A DNA stretch of 64,000 nucleotides. It comes from Gossypium raimondii. Lineage: Eukaryota > Streptophyta > Magnoliopsida > Malvales > Malvaceae. The first letter of the stretch is position 1; every line of letters begins with the position of its first letter. Both the position numbers and the translations under genes were made by a program. Of this stretch, positions 41,205-52,566 are shown one piece after another. Below the pieces are notes generated by a model that was not told the DNA's origin, ran no database searches, and saw nothing but the letters and a program-made list of their open reading frames with translations. The stretch covers positions 2,108,001 through 2,172,000 of the forward strand of contig NC_068572.1 of assembly GCF_025698545.1 (NCBI RefSeq), in the 5' to 3' direction.

Positions 41205-41408
41205 GTGTGTGTTTATGAGAAGACGTTTAAAGATTCTAATTCTGCATTGGTCCAAAGAATTCATCAACTGTTGGAGTGCTTAATCACTGGCATATTCATC
41301 ACATCTCTAGAGTGGAAAACCACTATACAGATAGATTGGTTAAACTTGCTCACTATAGTTCTTATGATATGTGCTTGTATGAGGTCTCTCTGTTACGAGG
41401 GATAAATT
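41205..41408 (+). pseudogene. RNase H-like relic of a LINE or related retroelement
   Basis: One frame reads DSNSALVQRIHQLLECL. After a frameshift near 41265 a second frame reads HWHIHHISRVEN, then DRLVKLAHYSS, ending in TAG at about 41406-41408. This is the end of an RNase H domain as in plant LINE-type reverse transcriptases and related orphan RNase H proteins (W-I-HI-RE-N-AD-LAKLA pattern). It is too short and frameshifted to function. Confidence 0.6.
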
Positions 41409-41519
41409 AGTTTTTGTAACTAATTTGAGTATCATTTCTTTTCACAAAAAAAAATACAATAAATAACAAAACATAAGGTTTGAAATTAATTGAAATATGT
41501 ACATTATTAAAAAAAATTA

Positions 41520-42880
41520 GATTAAATTTTTGAGAATGGTGTTGTTATCAATGTCGAGTTAACATTTGATGCTAACTCAGTCAAATACATTATTAATATA
41601 TAGAATCGATTGAGGTAATAAAGTGTGCATAATAAAATTAAAATGTATAAAAATATCAAAATAAAGTTTTAATTGAAAAGTAAATTAAAGATTTTTCTAA
41701 TGTAATTGGTGATGGTTCAATTTTCACTATATATATTATTGATTTTTAAAGTGAAAAGGTTAGAATACATTCAGTATAATATTACTTTTTAATTACAAAA
41801 GAGAATTCTTGTAATTACCTAACCGAGTTGGTCTTCAGTTGACCTGTGATACCAACTTAGTCAAGGTTTTATTAATAATATAGATACAATTGTTGGAGAT
41901 AATAAATTGTGTATATTAAAAATATATTAAAAAATCAAAACCAAGCTTCAATTGAGTGGTAAATTTAAGGTTTTACTACTCCCTTCAGTGCGGGTCCAAA
42001 TCCCACTATATATATTTTAAATGAAAAGACTAAAATACCTCAAATAATATACTTATTTTAATTACGGAATGATATTTTCATAATTTTTGAACCGAGTTGG
42101 TACCCGTTAACGTAATGCCAACTCAGTCAATGACTTTATTAATAATATAGTCAATATATACAACTGATTAAGGTAATAAAATGTATAATATATATATATA
42201 TATATATATAATTTAGTTGAATGGTAAATTAAATATTTTATTAATGCAATTGGTGTGGGTACAAATATTTTTATTAGTCGAGTCTAAATAATAGTATAAA
42301 TATAGATGTACAACTGATGAAGGTAATAAAGTATGCAAACTAAAATTAAAATTGTATAAAAATAAAAACTTTAGCTAGATGGTAAATTAAATGTTCTATT
42401 AATGTAATTTGTGTGGGTTCAAATCTTATCGTGCTATATTTTCATTTGGTTTTTTAAAGTAAAAAGATTATAATACCCTCAAATAATATTTTTTATTTTA
42501 ATTACAAAAGGGCATTCCTGTAACTTCTTAATCGAGTTGCTGACCCGGTTGAGACTGACACCAACTCAATCAGAAGCTTAAATAATAGTATAGACATACA
42601 ATTGATGGAGCTAATAAAATATACATAAAAAATTAAAATGTATAAAAAAATCTAAATGAAGCTTTAGATATGTGGTAAATTAAAAATTTTACTAATACAA
42701 ATTGTTCGGGTTGATTTTTTATTGATTTTTCTAAATAAAAAAATAAAAATATCATCAAATAATATAACTTATTTTAATTACGGAAAAATATTTTTATAAT
42801 TTTTCTAACCGAATTGACAACCTATTGAAGATGCTATTAATTCAATCAAAAGTTTAAATATATATTAAATAATAAAGGAA
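41520..42880 (+). repeat. Degenerate tandem array, unit about 270 bp
   Basis: The marker CCGAGTTGGT or a close variant occurs at about 41549, 41822, 42091, 42531 and 42807, each followed by AACTCAGTCAA-like sequence. Intervals are about 273, 269, 440 and 276 bp; the long one contains a partial extra unit. Each unit also has a block like GTGGTAAATTAAA...ATTGGTGTGGGTTCAAATC, whose GGTTCAAATC resembles a tRNA B box. Units are separated by indels, (AT)n expansion and point changes. Confidence 0.75.
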
Positions 42881-43671
42881 AAAATAGTGTGGAATTTTTC
42901 TTTGCCAAAACTAGAAAAGAAAATTTAATGATATTTTCCCATTTCAAATCAATTGTTTCATTAAATACAATGAATGGATTAATTCTTAGGGTGATATAAT
43001 AAGTGGGTCAAGTGATCATGGATTGGGTCAGTTTAAGAATTATATTAATATATTTTATACTTATTTAAGTTCGGTTCGACTTAAAATTTAAGCTTAAAAT
43101 TGATCCAAATTCACTCATATTTACAAAAGATTAATCCAAAACGGGCTTTGTTTTCTAACAGTTGGATATTAATTTTAAAGTTTCAAAAAATTCATAAATG
43201 CCTCTAAAAGTTTCATGTAAATAAAAACAATTGATACTTCACATATAGTGTTTAAAATGATTTTCACTATTGTAAATAAAATTATTTACTTTAAATCATA
43301 AAAGTTAAATTAATAAATTGGATAAAAATAATTAGATTAGGTTTGTGTGAATGCAAATTTTTTCGAACAAAAAATCATTCAAACATTTCGATTCGGATTG
43401 ATTTTTTTTTCTCGATCCTAATTTTATCTCATATAAAGAAGATGGAAAACAAGGAAAAATTGAAAAGAGGTGGGGGACCAAAAGGAAAACCCTCAAAACT
43501 GAGTTTTGCAAGATGCTTTGAAGTGCATACCCAACATGCCAATTTTTTTGTGGTTCACTTAGCTTATTCATTTTGATAGTTCACCATTGATTCTAAATTC
43601 TTATAAAAAAGGGTAAGTCTAGTTGAATTGAAAATCAAGTTTATCCAATTCTCTTTATCTATGTTTAAATG
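42881..43671. other. Gene-free AT-rich spacer
   Basis: Two opposed 77-79-codon frames overlap at 43332-43576 but neither has recognisable content. Confidence 0.5.
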
Positions 43672-44046
43672 AAGAAATTATTTTATAAATTTTTCCCACC
43701 ACATTATTCATGGTCTCTTTTTAATTATTTAATAACTTTTCGGTAATATTTTTCATATTATTGACACATAATTTGGGTCTCTTTTTTCTACCCTGAACCC
43801 TGAATCTTGAACCCAATTCCTGAACTTTGAGATTGGGTTTAGAGTTTGAGGTTCAAGGTTGAGGTGGGATTCGAGGCTCAGGTTTAGGGTTCAAGATCCA
43901 GGATAAGGTTTTGGGTTTGGGGTTCGAGGTAAAAAAGTACCTAAATTATGTGTCAATTACATAAAAAAAGTTGCTGAAATTTCATTAAATAATTGGCAAT
44001 GGACCATGGATGATGTGGTGGGAAGGGTCCATAAAATAATTTCTCG
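43672..44046. mobile_element. Long-hairpin inverted-repeat element, 375 bp
   Basis: The left arm (AGAAATTATTTTAT, CCCACCACAT.ATTCATGG, GACACATAATTTGGGT) is the reverse complement of the right arm over about 150 bp. The apex is GGGTTTAGGGTT-like sequence. No coding. It abuts a second hairpin element at 44046-44394. Confidence 0.7.
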
Positions 44047-44394
44047 TTAGTCTCTATATTGGTATAAAATTTGAGATTTGATCATTATACTTTAAAAGTT
44101 AAGAATTCAATCCTCCTACTTCTTCAATTTAAAAACCCCAAACTAATCATTATTGTCGTTGGTAATTTCTGTCAAAATTTGTCAATTTAACATATTTATT
44201 TTTTGTCAATCATATACAATGTCATATGAAGACAACCTAATCAAACTTCCAAGTTGACAATTTTTAACAGAAAATACTTACAAATTTAATGACTCAACGG
44301 AAATTTAAAAAAAAACTTAAAATTTTAACTTTTTAAGCATAATGATTAAATCTTAAATTTTATCAAAGTATAAGAACTAGTAACATATTTTAAT
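44046..44394. mobile_element. Second inverted-repeat element, about 349 bp
   Basis: The left arm (GAGATTTGATCATTATACTT, then AAAAGTTAAGAATT) matches the reverse complement of the right arm (AATTTTAACTTTTTAAGCAT, then AATGATTAAATCTTAAA). Arms are about 65 bp. Confidence 0.65.
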
Positions 44395-44444
44395 CATGTA
44401 TAAATAAAGCCCAGGTTAAATAATTGGTAGAAATATGACTTAGA

Positions 44445-44587
44445 GTGAGTTTGGATGGACGGTGCGTTTACTTACGGTTAGTGTAAAAACAGCATTGGCG
44501 GTGAGATTAGATACTGTAACGTGAGACAAAAAGTAAACTAAACGCACCGCACCGCACCGCACTCAATCACTCATCCAAACCCAACCC
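44445..44587 (-). mobile_element. Small Tourist-like MITE, copy 3 (143 bp)
   Basis: TTA flanks it on both sides (44442-44444 and 44588-44590). The interior is the reverse complement of the copy at 23723, including GATACTGTAACGTGAGACAA. Confidence 0.88.
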
Positions 44588-46257
44588 TTAATATGTGTGA
44601 TCCTTTTGCTCCTACCATTATGAAGGGTGAGCAGCTAATGTCGTTGTTGTCTTTATGTAACGTCGTCTCACATTTTTCGAGAGGCAAACTGCTGTGCTGA
44701 TTTTCTTACTACTTGGGCACCAAGACATGGGTCTGTAACGGAAAGTATTAGGATCCCTCCTCCTACTTCCATGGATTAATCGAGGATGATATTATTGAAA
44801 TGGCAAGACCAAGAACCAGTCATCTATAAGCGGTTAGCCGCTCGTTTTCTCAAGAAATAAAAAATAAAAAAATTAATCGATATAATAATAATAATAATTA
44901 TTATTATTATTTTTTATTGCAAATAGTGAGCTTTGGATCTTTGAGCTCTTAATTAAAAAACCTTAAGTCAAAACAGGTTTAATAATTAACTAATTAATAT
45001 TTATTTAATATCACAATCACGTATTTAATTAATTTAACTTGTAGTGGATTCATTCAATTAAAATATTATCAATAATTGAATCTATATTTTCGATTTCTCT
45101 CTTTTCAAACACTTTCTTGAATTTATATTATAATATTTATTTTCTTCTTCACTAATAATTAATTATTTTACGACCTGCCATGTATGTGTATTTCATTAAT
45201 AATATAAATAAATTTTTTACAAAATACATTAAAATTTTAATGATTGAAATTAAGTTTTTCATTAAAAATAAATTAAAATATCCTGAAAAGGAATTTAATG
45301 TTAAATAATAAACTAAATTTATCAAGAAATAGGCAGTAAACTATTCAATTCATTCATATATTTTGTTGGTGTAAATCCGAATTAAGCAATGAACAAGAAC
45401 AAAAAATAGTCAGACAAATATCTACGTGGAAAAACCTCTCCGAATAAGATAAAAAATCACGGGTAAAGAAAACTTTACTAAAACGACAAACCACCGAAGA
45501 GGAGTACGAGATGGAGAAACAAACAAAAAAAAAAAACCCGAACCTAAAATACAAAATTTCCCCAAAATTCCCACAAAGCTCTCTATTAATTGTGTTGTTG
45601 AATCAATCTCTTTAATGTTGCTAAAAGCGCTTTTTATAACCTGAAATTCATGTGAATATATGACTAAAATATTTCTAAAATAATCAGAGTTAGATTGAGA
45701 AAAGATAGTAGAGTTTAACTAGAAAAAAACTCGGTTTAATAAAGAACTCGTCAGCACGTCGTTTATCAGCTCTTTCGTATTAAAACATCAATTCTATTTC
45801 GTCTAAAATATGAGTCACACCCACATATTTATATATATTAAATTGAAGAGATAAAGTGGTTGATTTGTACCACTTCTACGTATAGCATGGTCCCTCTCAA
45901 ATTTAATTAATGTACTATTTTTTTTCTGGTTATGTTAGGAAATTCAGATTGGACAGTTTATTTAAAAATTAAGAGTTTCTTTTTTCTAATAATCAATGTT
46001 TATATATTTTCTGAAACTGATTTTAAATTAATTTTAATTAATTCGGTTGTTTTATTAACCCAAATAAATTCTTAATTCTCTTTTAAAATATACAAATATA
46101 ATCACCAATACGAGTTTAGGTAATTATATAATATACAATCGGACCAATATACGTACATATATTAAAATAAATTTGGATACATTCACACATGATGAAATAT
46201 TAATTAATATAATTTTTTTATATTTTGTATAAAATAATATTTCAACATGCTATCTAG
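44588..46257. other. Gene-free spacer
   Basis: It contains an (ATA)n/(TTA)n palindromic tract at 44881-44912. A region at 45360-45600 (ATCTACGTGGAAAAACCTCT and following) looks like part of a retroelement but I cannot name it. Otherwise there are no genes. Confidence 0.4.
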
Positions 46258-46870
46258 AGTTGTCAATAGGCTAGGTCGTGTCAGGCCCGTCCAAAAAGTG
46301 GGCAAATTTGGACAAAAATACTGGTTCAAAAAATGTGCTCGAGTAAAAAAATAAGACCTGTTTAGAAAACTGGTCAGGTCTCAAGTAATATTTATTTGCT
46401 TAGACCCAGCCTGACCCGAGTTTGTAAAAGAAAATTTCTATTGTTTTCCCACTGCTTTCCTACTGTTTTGCTATTATTTCACTATTATGTTGCTATTATT
46501 TTGTTGTTATTGTATGGATATTGTATAACTCTTATTTTATTGTTAATTTTGCTACTATTTTAGAAGCATTTGGTTATTAAGTTGCACTTATCTTAGTATT
46601 ATTTTAAGTATAAAGATTTTTTAAAATTTATTTTCAATTTGTTGGAAACCTTTATTTTAATGTTTTTAGTGTACTTGATGTATTATTTTTTAAAAATTTT
46701 ATATAAAAATAAAATAAAATAATTTTAATCTGATTAGGTCCAAATTTTAACATTTTTATCTTGACTAAATTTGGGTATAAAATTAAACCCATTTTTCAAA
46801 TCGAATCAGACCCAAACCTATCAATTGGACTTAAATTTTTATTAGAGCCCGACCCGATCATGAATAACTG
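46258..46870. repeat. Dispersed repeat with GC-rich ends, copy 2
   Basis: It is alignable by eye along most of its length with 5838-6412, including AAAAAAATAAGACCTGTTTA, GTTAAGTTGCACTTATCTTA and CCAAATTTTAACATTTTTAT. It ends in GAGCCCGACCCGATCATG. Non-coding. Confidence 0.7.
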
Positions 46871-47322
46871 TAATAATATCTCACGAAATAAATTGATATA
46901 AAAGTGAATAAAATGGATTTTTGAGCATAAAAACAAGGGTTGATTTAACATTCATGGATGGCCTATTGCATGTGTCGCATTTCTGTTTTATGTCATGTAC
47001 CTTTCTCATCCATCCATCATGGGTTCCCACTTCAATTTCAATTTCAACTTCACGTGTATATAATAATTAATAATCAATAATAATATTTATATTTTAGTTT
47101 TTTTTACATTTTATATAATTTTGTAATTTTTAAGTGATAATATAGCACAATTTTAAAATGTCGTGTCATCACTCTTTCAGCATTGTTAAACCGGATAAAA
47201 TGTGTAATAAAATATAAGTTTAGGTATTAATTTTGATGGAAAAATTATAATGCACCAACATGAAAAAGCAGCCAAGTTCAATGACTAAACTATCACTTAA
47301 ATCAAATGTAATTTAAAGAAAA
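46871..47322. other. Gene-free AT-rich spacer
   Basis: No recognisable feature. Confidence 0.5.
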
Positions 47323-47865
47323 GGGTAAATTACACTTAAGATCACTAAACTATTAGTAAATTTACGTTTTAATCACTCAACTTCAAAAAACTACAAAATA
47401 GTCACTGAACTACTCGAAAGTTTTCATGTAAGTCATTGAACTATTTGAAAGTTTTATTTAAGTCACTGGACTGTTAAGGTTCCCCCTTTAAAAGTCCAAC
47501 CAGCAAGCTCCAAGCGACGATTTGATGATCGATACAATGGATTAGTACCCTTTAACGAGTAAAAGAACATACCTTAGATCCAAGTTGATTTGACGGTTAG
47601 TGTCGAAGATCGGAGAAGAAAGTTGTTTAGATATTGGTTTGCAGATTCGTGACATTTAAAGTTGTTTCATGAAAAAAAAATAAAAAAACTGAATTGTAGA
47701 ATAGAAGAGGAATGAGAGCTTTTGATTGGTTCAGATAATTCGAATAGAGAAAGCCATAAAGTAATGATTTTAACAGTTCAGGGACTTAAATGAAAAGTTC
47801 CGAATAATTCAGTGACAAATTTGTAACTTTTTAAAGTCAAATAACTATAATGTAAACTTATTTAC
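47323..47865 (+). mobile_element. ~500-bp inverted-repeat MITE, copy 4
   Basis: It opens GGGTAAATTACACTTAAGAT, with CACTAAACTATTAGTAAATT next. The interior carries CAAGCTCCAAGCGACGATTT and GATCCAAGTTGATTTGACGG, and the right arm is the inverted copy of the left. It appears to be the best preserved member. Confidence 0.78.
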
Positions 47866-48646
47866 AGCTATGCATATTTTATTCATTTATTTAGGGTAAG
47901 TTGGTACTTTAATATTTGTTATTAAATATTAAATAAATATAATTAACTAGATTTTCACGTAATTTTAATTTTTTAACCGAATAGTAATCATTTAAAAAAA
48001 TAAAGTTATTATCGATTTGAATGTATTAATAATGATAAAAGAAAATTCAAAATAAATCTATATTAATTTTATTTACAACAAAAGAAAATAAAAATAATAT
48101 ACTAAAATGGATTTGAAATATTTGAATCTGTGTTGGAATCCGATACCTATAGTACAAATATTAATTTTCATAGAAAGCAACCCATGATTTTTATTTTAAG
48201 CACCGACTGTCTTCATAAAAATAAAAATAAAAATAAAATATAGAATATGGTCACATTAACATCAACTTTACCAACTTGCTCATTTATTTATTTAATTAAG
48301 TTTTTAGGTTTATTTATTTATTTTTATATCATAAGAGACTTATTTTATTTTATTTTACGAGAAACTGGCACACAAATTAATATATATATATATATGGATA
48401 GTACGAGAAAAGCATTTTGGTGATGGTTGAATATATGGATGGTTAAAAAAACATGAATATATATATTTTTAAAAATGTTTTTTAATTTTAATTTTAAAAT
48501 AATAAAATATACTAGGTTTTGTGTTGAATGTTTAAAATATTTTCTTTTAAAAATAAAGAATTTGTATTTTAAAAAGCACTTCTTTGTGTAAAATTTAAAT
48601 TAAAAATTTTGGATGCTTAAATTCATTTTAAATTTCTATATAAAAT
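47866..48646. other. Gene-free AT-rich spacer
   Basis: Low-complexity AT-rich sequence with an (AT)n run near 48381-48395; no features. Confidence 0.5.
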
Positions 48647-48727
48647 TGGTTCGATTGGAATGGATATTGTTGCCAATGTATGAGGATGTGGTTCGAGTGC
48701 ACCGAAATACATTATCCTCCTATGCAT
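48647..48727 (+). mobile_element. tRNA-derived SINE copy F (5' part only)
   Basis: The head TTGGTTCGATTGGAATGGAT, GTTGCCAATGTATGAGGATG and the B-box-like GTGGTTCGAGTGC are well preserved. The copy stops after ATTATCCTCCTAT. Confidence 0.7.
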
Positions 48728-49079
48728 TATTGATCAATAATAACATGCCATCTCATCATTAAATAAAACAAAAAAGTAGAAGACTTAATTATAAATAATT
48801 ACCAATAACTTTTATTTAAATATAATTAAATAACAATTAGTTATAAAAATACTAAAACCTTGAACACTAAATTCAAGATCGTAGATCTAAACCCGAGAGT
48901 AATTAATATTTATTTATAATAGTTATGATTAATATTTAATTATGTTTAAATAAAAATATTTGTATTTATTTACAAGTTCTTTGTATTTTTTGTTTAATTT
49001 AATAATGATGTGTTATATTATTACTCATTGATTGTGCATGAGACTTATGCACTAACGATACATCAAATATTATTCCTAA
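48728..49079. other. Gene-free AT-rich spacer
   Basis: Nothing recognisable. Confidence 0.5.
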
Positions 49080-49700
49080 ATTAACAAGGGAGGAGAGGAA
49101 AGAGGAGCTAGGGAGGAGTAAGTGGTGGTTCTGTGAAAGCCGGTTTACCTAAAGAAGCAGAGAGTTGAAAAGGAAAAAGAGGACATCCTGATTGTGAGAG
49201 AGGAGGGATTTGCTCAGAGTAACTTTAAGGTTGGAAAGTCAACCTCTTCTTTATTGTTGGGAGGGTATTTACAAGAAAGGCCACTAGCGTTACATGACTA
49301 GTTGACATAAGGAAAATTGCCATCATGTAGAGCGTGAAGGATGTGCACTGTGTGACCCATTTTGTTATGTATTCAATCAATATGAAGTTGCAATTGGACC
49401 CCTTATTGCATTGAGGATGTGTTAACGCTTAAAGAGTGTTCACACCTAAAAACGGGTGCCTCAGAAGCAAGAGCTCATCTTATTATGAAGGAGCTAGAGG
49501 GCTTGCGTATCTAACGACTGTCCTTGATAATGGAAGGGAGTCACTCCTCTGGTTGGGGACGTGTGGTCAACCGATACATTGTCTCAGGTGGAATCAAAGG
49601 GAGGTAAATATTTTCTATCTTGTTGACACATGTTCAAGTGGCGGAGGAGTATAACAAGTAGGTGTTTTGATGCCCCTTCCTTTTTATTCACAGTCCCCAA
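49080..49700. other. GC-richer unexplained block, probably old mobile-element DNA
   Basis: About 600 bp is markedly richer in G and C than the flanks, with sharp compositional edges. The longest frame (49436-49654, 72 codons, plus) has no domain I recognise. An imported retroelement or gene fragment is the likely explanation, but neither ends nor protein homology could be established by eye. Confidence 0.35.
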
Positions 49701-50192
49701 TGGCTACTCGACTGATTGATGGTTGATAACCTTTTTACCACTTGTTCCTTCTCATTTACCCATTTCGGTCATTTTTTAGTTTAAAAGAGTATTTTTTAGA
49801 ATAATAAATCCTCTCGAGTTAGTAGTGACATGAGTTTTCTCGAATTCATGGTAATTCTTGTTTATGTTTGACTTGTGATTTTTATCTTTTTATGTGATTT
49901 GCAAGGTTCACTAGAAATGACATGGCTGTTATATTCATATGAATCATATCTCACATGCCAACACATGAAGGTCTAGTGGATGATGCCTAATGACGAGACT
50001 TGTGTTTGAAATGTTCGTGTTTCTTTAGTTGTTTCCTTCGAAGTGACGGGTTTAAGTTAGACATTTCCGATATAATTTGACTTTCAATCAAATATTTATA
50101 CGACTTATTTTTTATTGTAAAAATTTACATATCAATAAATTTTCCATTTTAGAAAGAAAAAAAAAAACTCCAAATAAATTGAATATTTTTTT
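49701..50192. other. Gene-free spacer
   Basis: No recognisable gene or bounded element. Confidence 0.5.
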
Positions 50193-50690
50193 GGGTAAAC
50201 TACATTCAATGTCATTAAACTATTAGTAAGTTTACGTTTTGGTCATTTAACTTCAAAAAGTTACAAAATGGTCACTGAACTATTTGAAAATTTTCATTCA
50301 AGTCACTAGGTTGTTAAATTGTTGTTGTAAGCCTTTTTTGTTTGCTCCATTTACACTAATTGAAAGCTTTCCTTCCTATTCTCATCTACAACTTAGTTTT
50401 TTTTTCATGAAACAACTTTGAACTTTATAAATCTACGAATCAAAGTCCAAACAACTTCCTTCTTTGATCTCTGGCACTGATCATTAGATCGACTTGCATT
50501 TAAGGTATGTTCTTCTACTCGTCGATAGATACTAATCCAAAAAATTTAACAACCTATTGATTTAAATAAAAACTTTCGAAGAGTTCAATGATTTAAATGA
50601 AAATTTTTGAATAATTCAATGATTAACTTTTAACTTTCCAAAATTGAGCGACCAAAACGTAAACTTACTAATGAGTTAGTCAATTTCAAT
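50193..50690 (+). mobile_element. ~500-bp inverted-repeat MITE, copy 5
   Basis: It opens GGGTAAACTACATTCAATGT, with terminal arms as in the other copies. The central segment (CACTAATTGAAAGCTTTCCT, then TTTTTTCATGAAACAACTTT) is in the opposite orientation to that in copies 2-4, so the core is inverted between the arms. Confidence 0.72.
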
Positions 50691-51410
50691 CAAATTTGGG
50701 AATTTAAGATAATATTAATTTCATAATTGCTTTCTTAGCTACCTATCCATTCAATTGATCCAACACCAAAATCATAGAGTATCCGGATTAAACGAATTTA
50801 AACGAGCTACGTTATTAAAAAGAATTAAATAATTCTAATTTTAAACAATAAATGTTTAACTCTATTCCAATTCAGTCTTATTTGATTCTTTTAATGGTAC
50901 AAATATTAAACTAATCCATTTAATAGTAAAAGAATTAATTTGATCATGTTCCTATCATAGATGGACCTCTAAGGTACATTCACCGAGCTAAGATCCACTT
51001 GGTTACTTATTTATTTATTTATTTATTAATACCCAATACGAGAAAATGAAACAAAAAGTTTAATTATCAACATAGGAAAATAGGTATAATTCAGAGGCCA
51101 AACAATGAGTAAAATATTTTTAAAATAATAATTAATATTATTATAGTGGTATTTTTATCTTTTATTATATTTATATAATATTTAAATAAAACAACTAAAA
51201 ACCATACCCAAAACATTGATTATGTATTTAGCAAAATTTATATACAAATTATTTATCACAACACTTATAATGATTGTTGAATAAATTATAAAAATATTTT
51301 TCATAAAATATATTTTTTCACATAACCTAATGTGTATGTTGATTCTTTCTGATTCAACCCTTTAAACTTTTGATTCTGTGTTAACTTATTTCATCTCTTT
51401 ATATATATAA

Positions 51411-51450
<40 letters not shown>

Positions 51451-52566
51451 TTCACATTCTAATGACAAGAACAAAGCTTCGGAGTTGAGACTAGTTGTTA
51501 TCCGAATCTTTGTTTTTTTATAAGTTCATGTGTTAACTCTTTTGTCTGATGTTAATTTGGATCAGAATACGAGGATATGATCTTTTGAGAATTCTTTAAA
51601 TACATTAAAAACCTTATAAATATCAAACATACCCATGTTAGGTGCATCTGTTTGAATGCGTTCTGGAAGAATTTGATCATATTATATTTGTCGTACAAAA
51701 AGATGGAATCTTCAGACTGGTTGAAAGCCTTGCACTGAATCTGGTTAAGAACCAACAAAAGTTGCATTTCAAATTTTTATAACTGTTTGTGGGGACAACA
51801 TTTAAAATAATTAGAGGTTTGTATGTTATTCGGGCTCACGAGTACCCGATATGAATATACTTCAAATTCTAAATTTTTTTCTACATGTCATATGTTGGAT
51901 ATAGACATCAAATATATGGATTTGTTGTTTAGAAAATGAAGTGTCCGGGCAACTTCAGTCTTTGCAAAAACTAAGTTGTAACCCGAGCAATGAGCCTTTC
52001 GATCTTAATCAAATTTGCATGATTTCATTTGCATATTTTGCTGGACGAGGAGATGCACCAACATCACCAACTTCACTCCGCGCTGCGGAGTGGTTGGCCA
52101 GAAGGTCATTTTCCGTTTTCATATCACATGCATGCTGGCTTCAAGGTTTCTCTTAGTTTTTATCTGGGTTCTATACTACATATCTATCGTTCGATGTGTT
52201 TAATTGATCGTACCCAAATATTATTAAGGAAATATGACCTTTCAAATATGTGAAAATTTGAAATTTTTTTTAACTATATTCGTGTTTGACACGTACTCAT
52301 ATTAGTGACTAATAATTAATTTATAATTTTAATTTAAAATATGAAAATTTTTAATCTTTATTTTTGGAAATACACAAAATAAATTTTCTTAATATGATTT
52401 TTGGTAAATAAAATATTTTTTTATATTCCACATATAATTTTTAAAAATTGTATAATAAATGTCTCAAAATTTAATTTATTAATCAATAATTTTCCCACCT
52501 AATTGTCTCAAATATAAAATTAAGAACTCCCTCCAAAAACCCTCAAAAACATTTTTCGCTCTTTCA
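50691..52566. other. Spacer and upstream region of the 464-aa gene
   Basis: It contains an (AT)n run (about 51424-51452), and 50875-50965 shares a short block with 23245-23350. The stretch 51940-52200 has overlapping 60-75-codon frames, none recognised. The last ~100 bp are probably the 5' UTR of the next gene. Confidence 0.45.
51424..51452 (+). repeat. (AT)n microsatellite
   Basis: A run of about 14 AT dinucleotides. Confidence 0.95.

Noticed and set aside
43790-43930. Interstitial telomere repeat
   Set aside because: GGGTTTAGG-like words are irregular and lie at the apex of a hairpin element, so they are not a telomeric tract.
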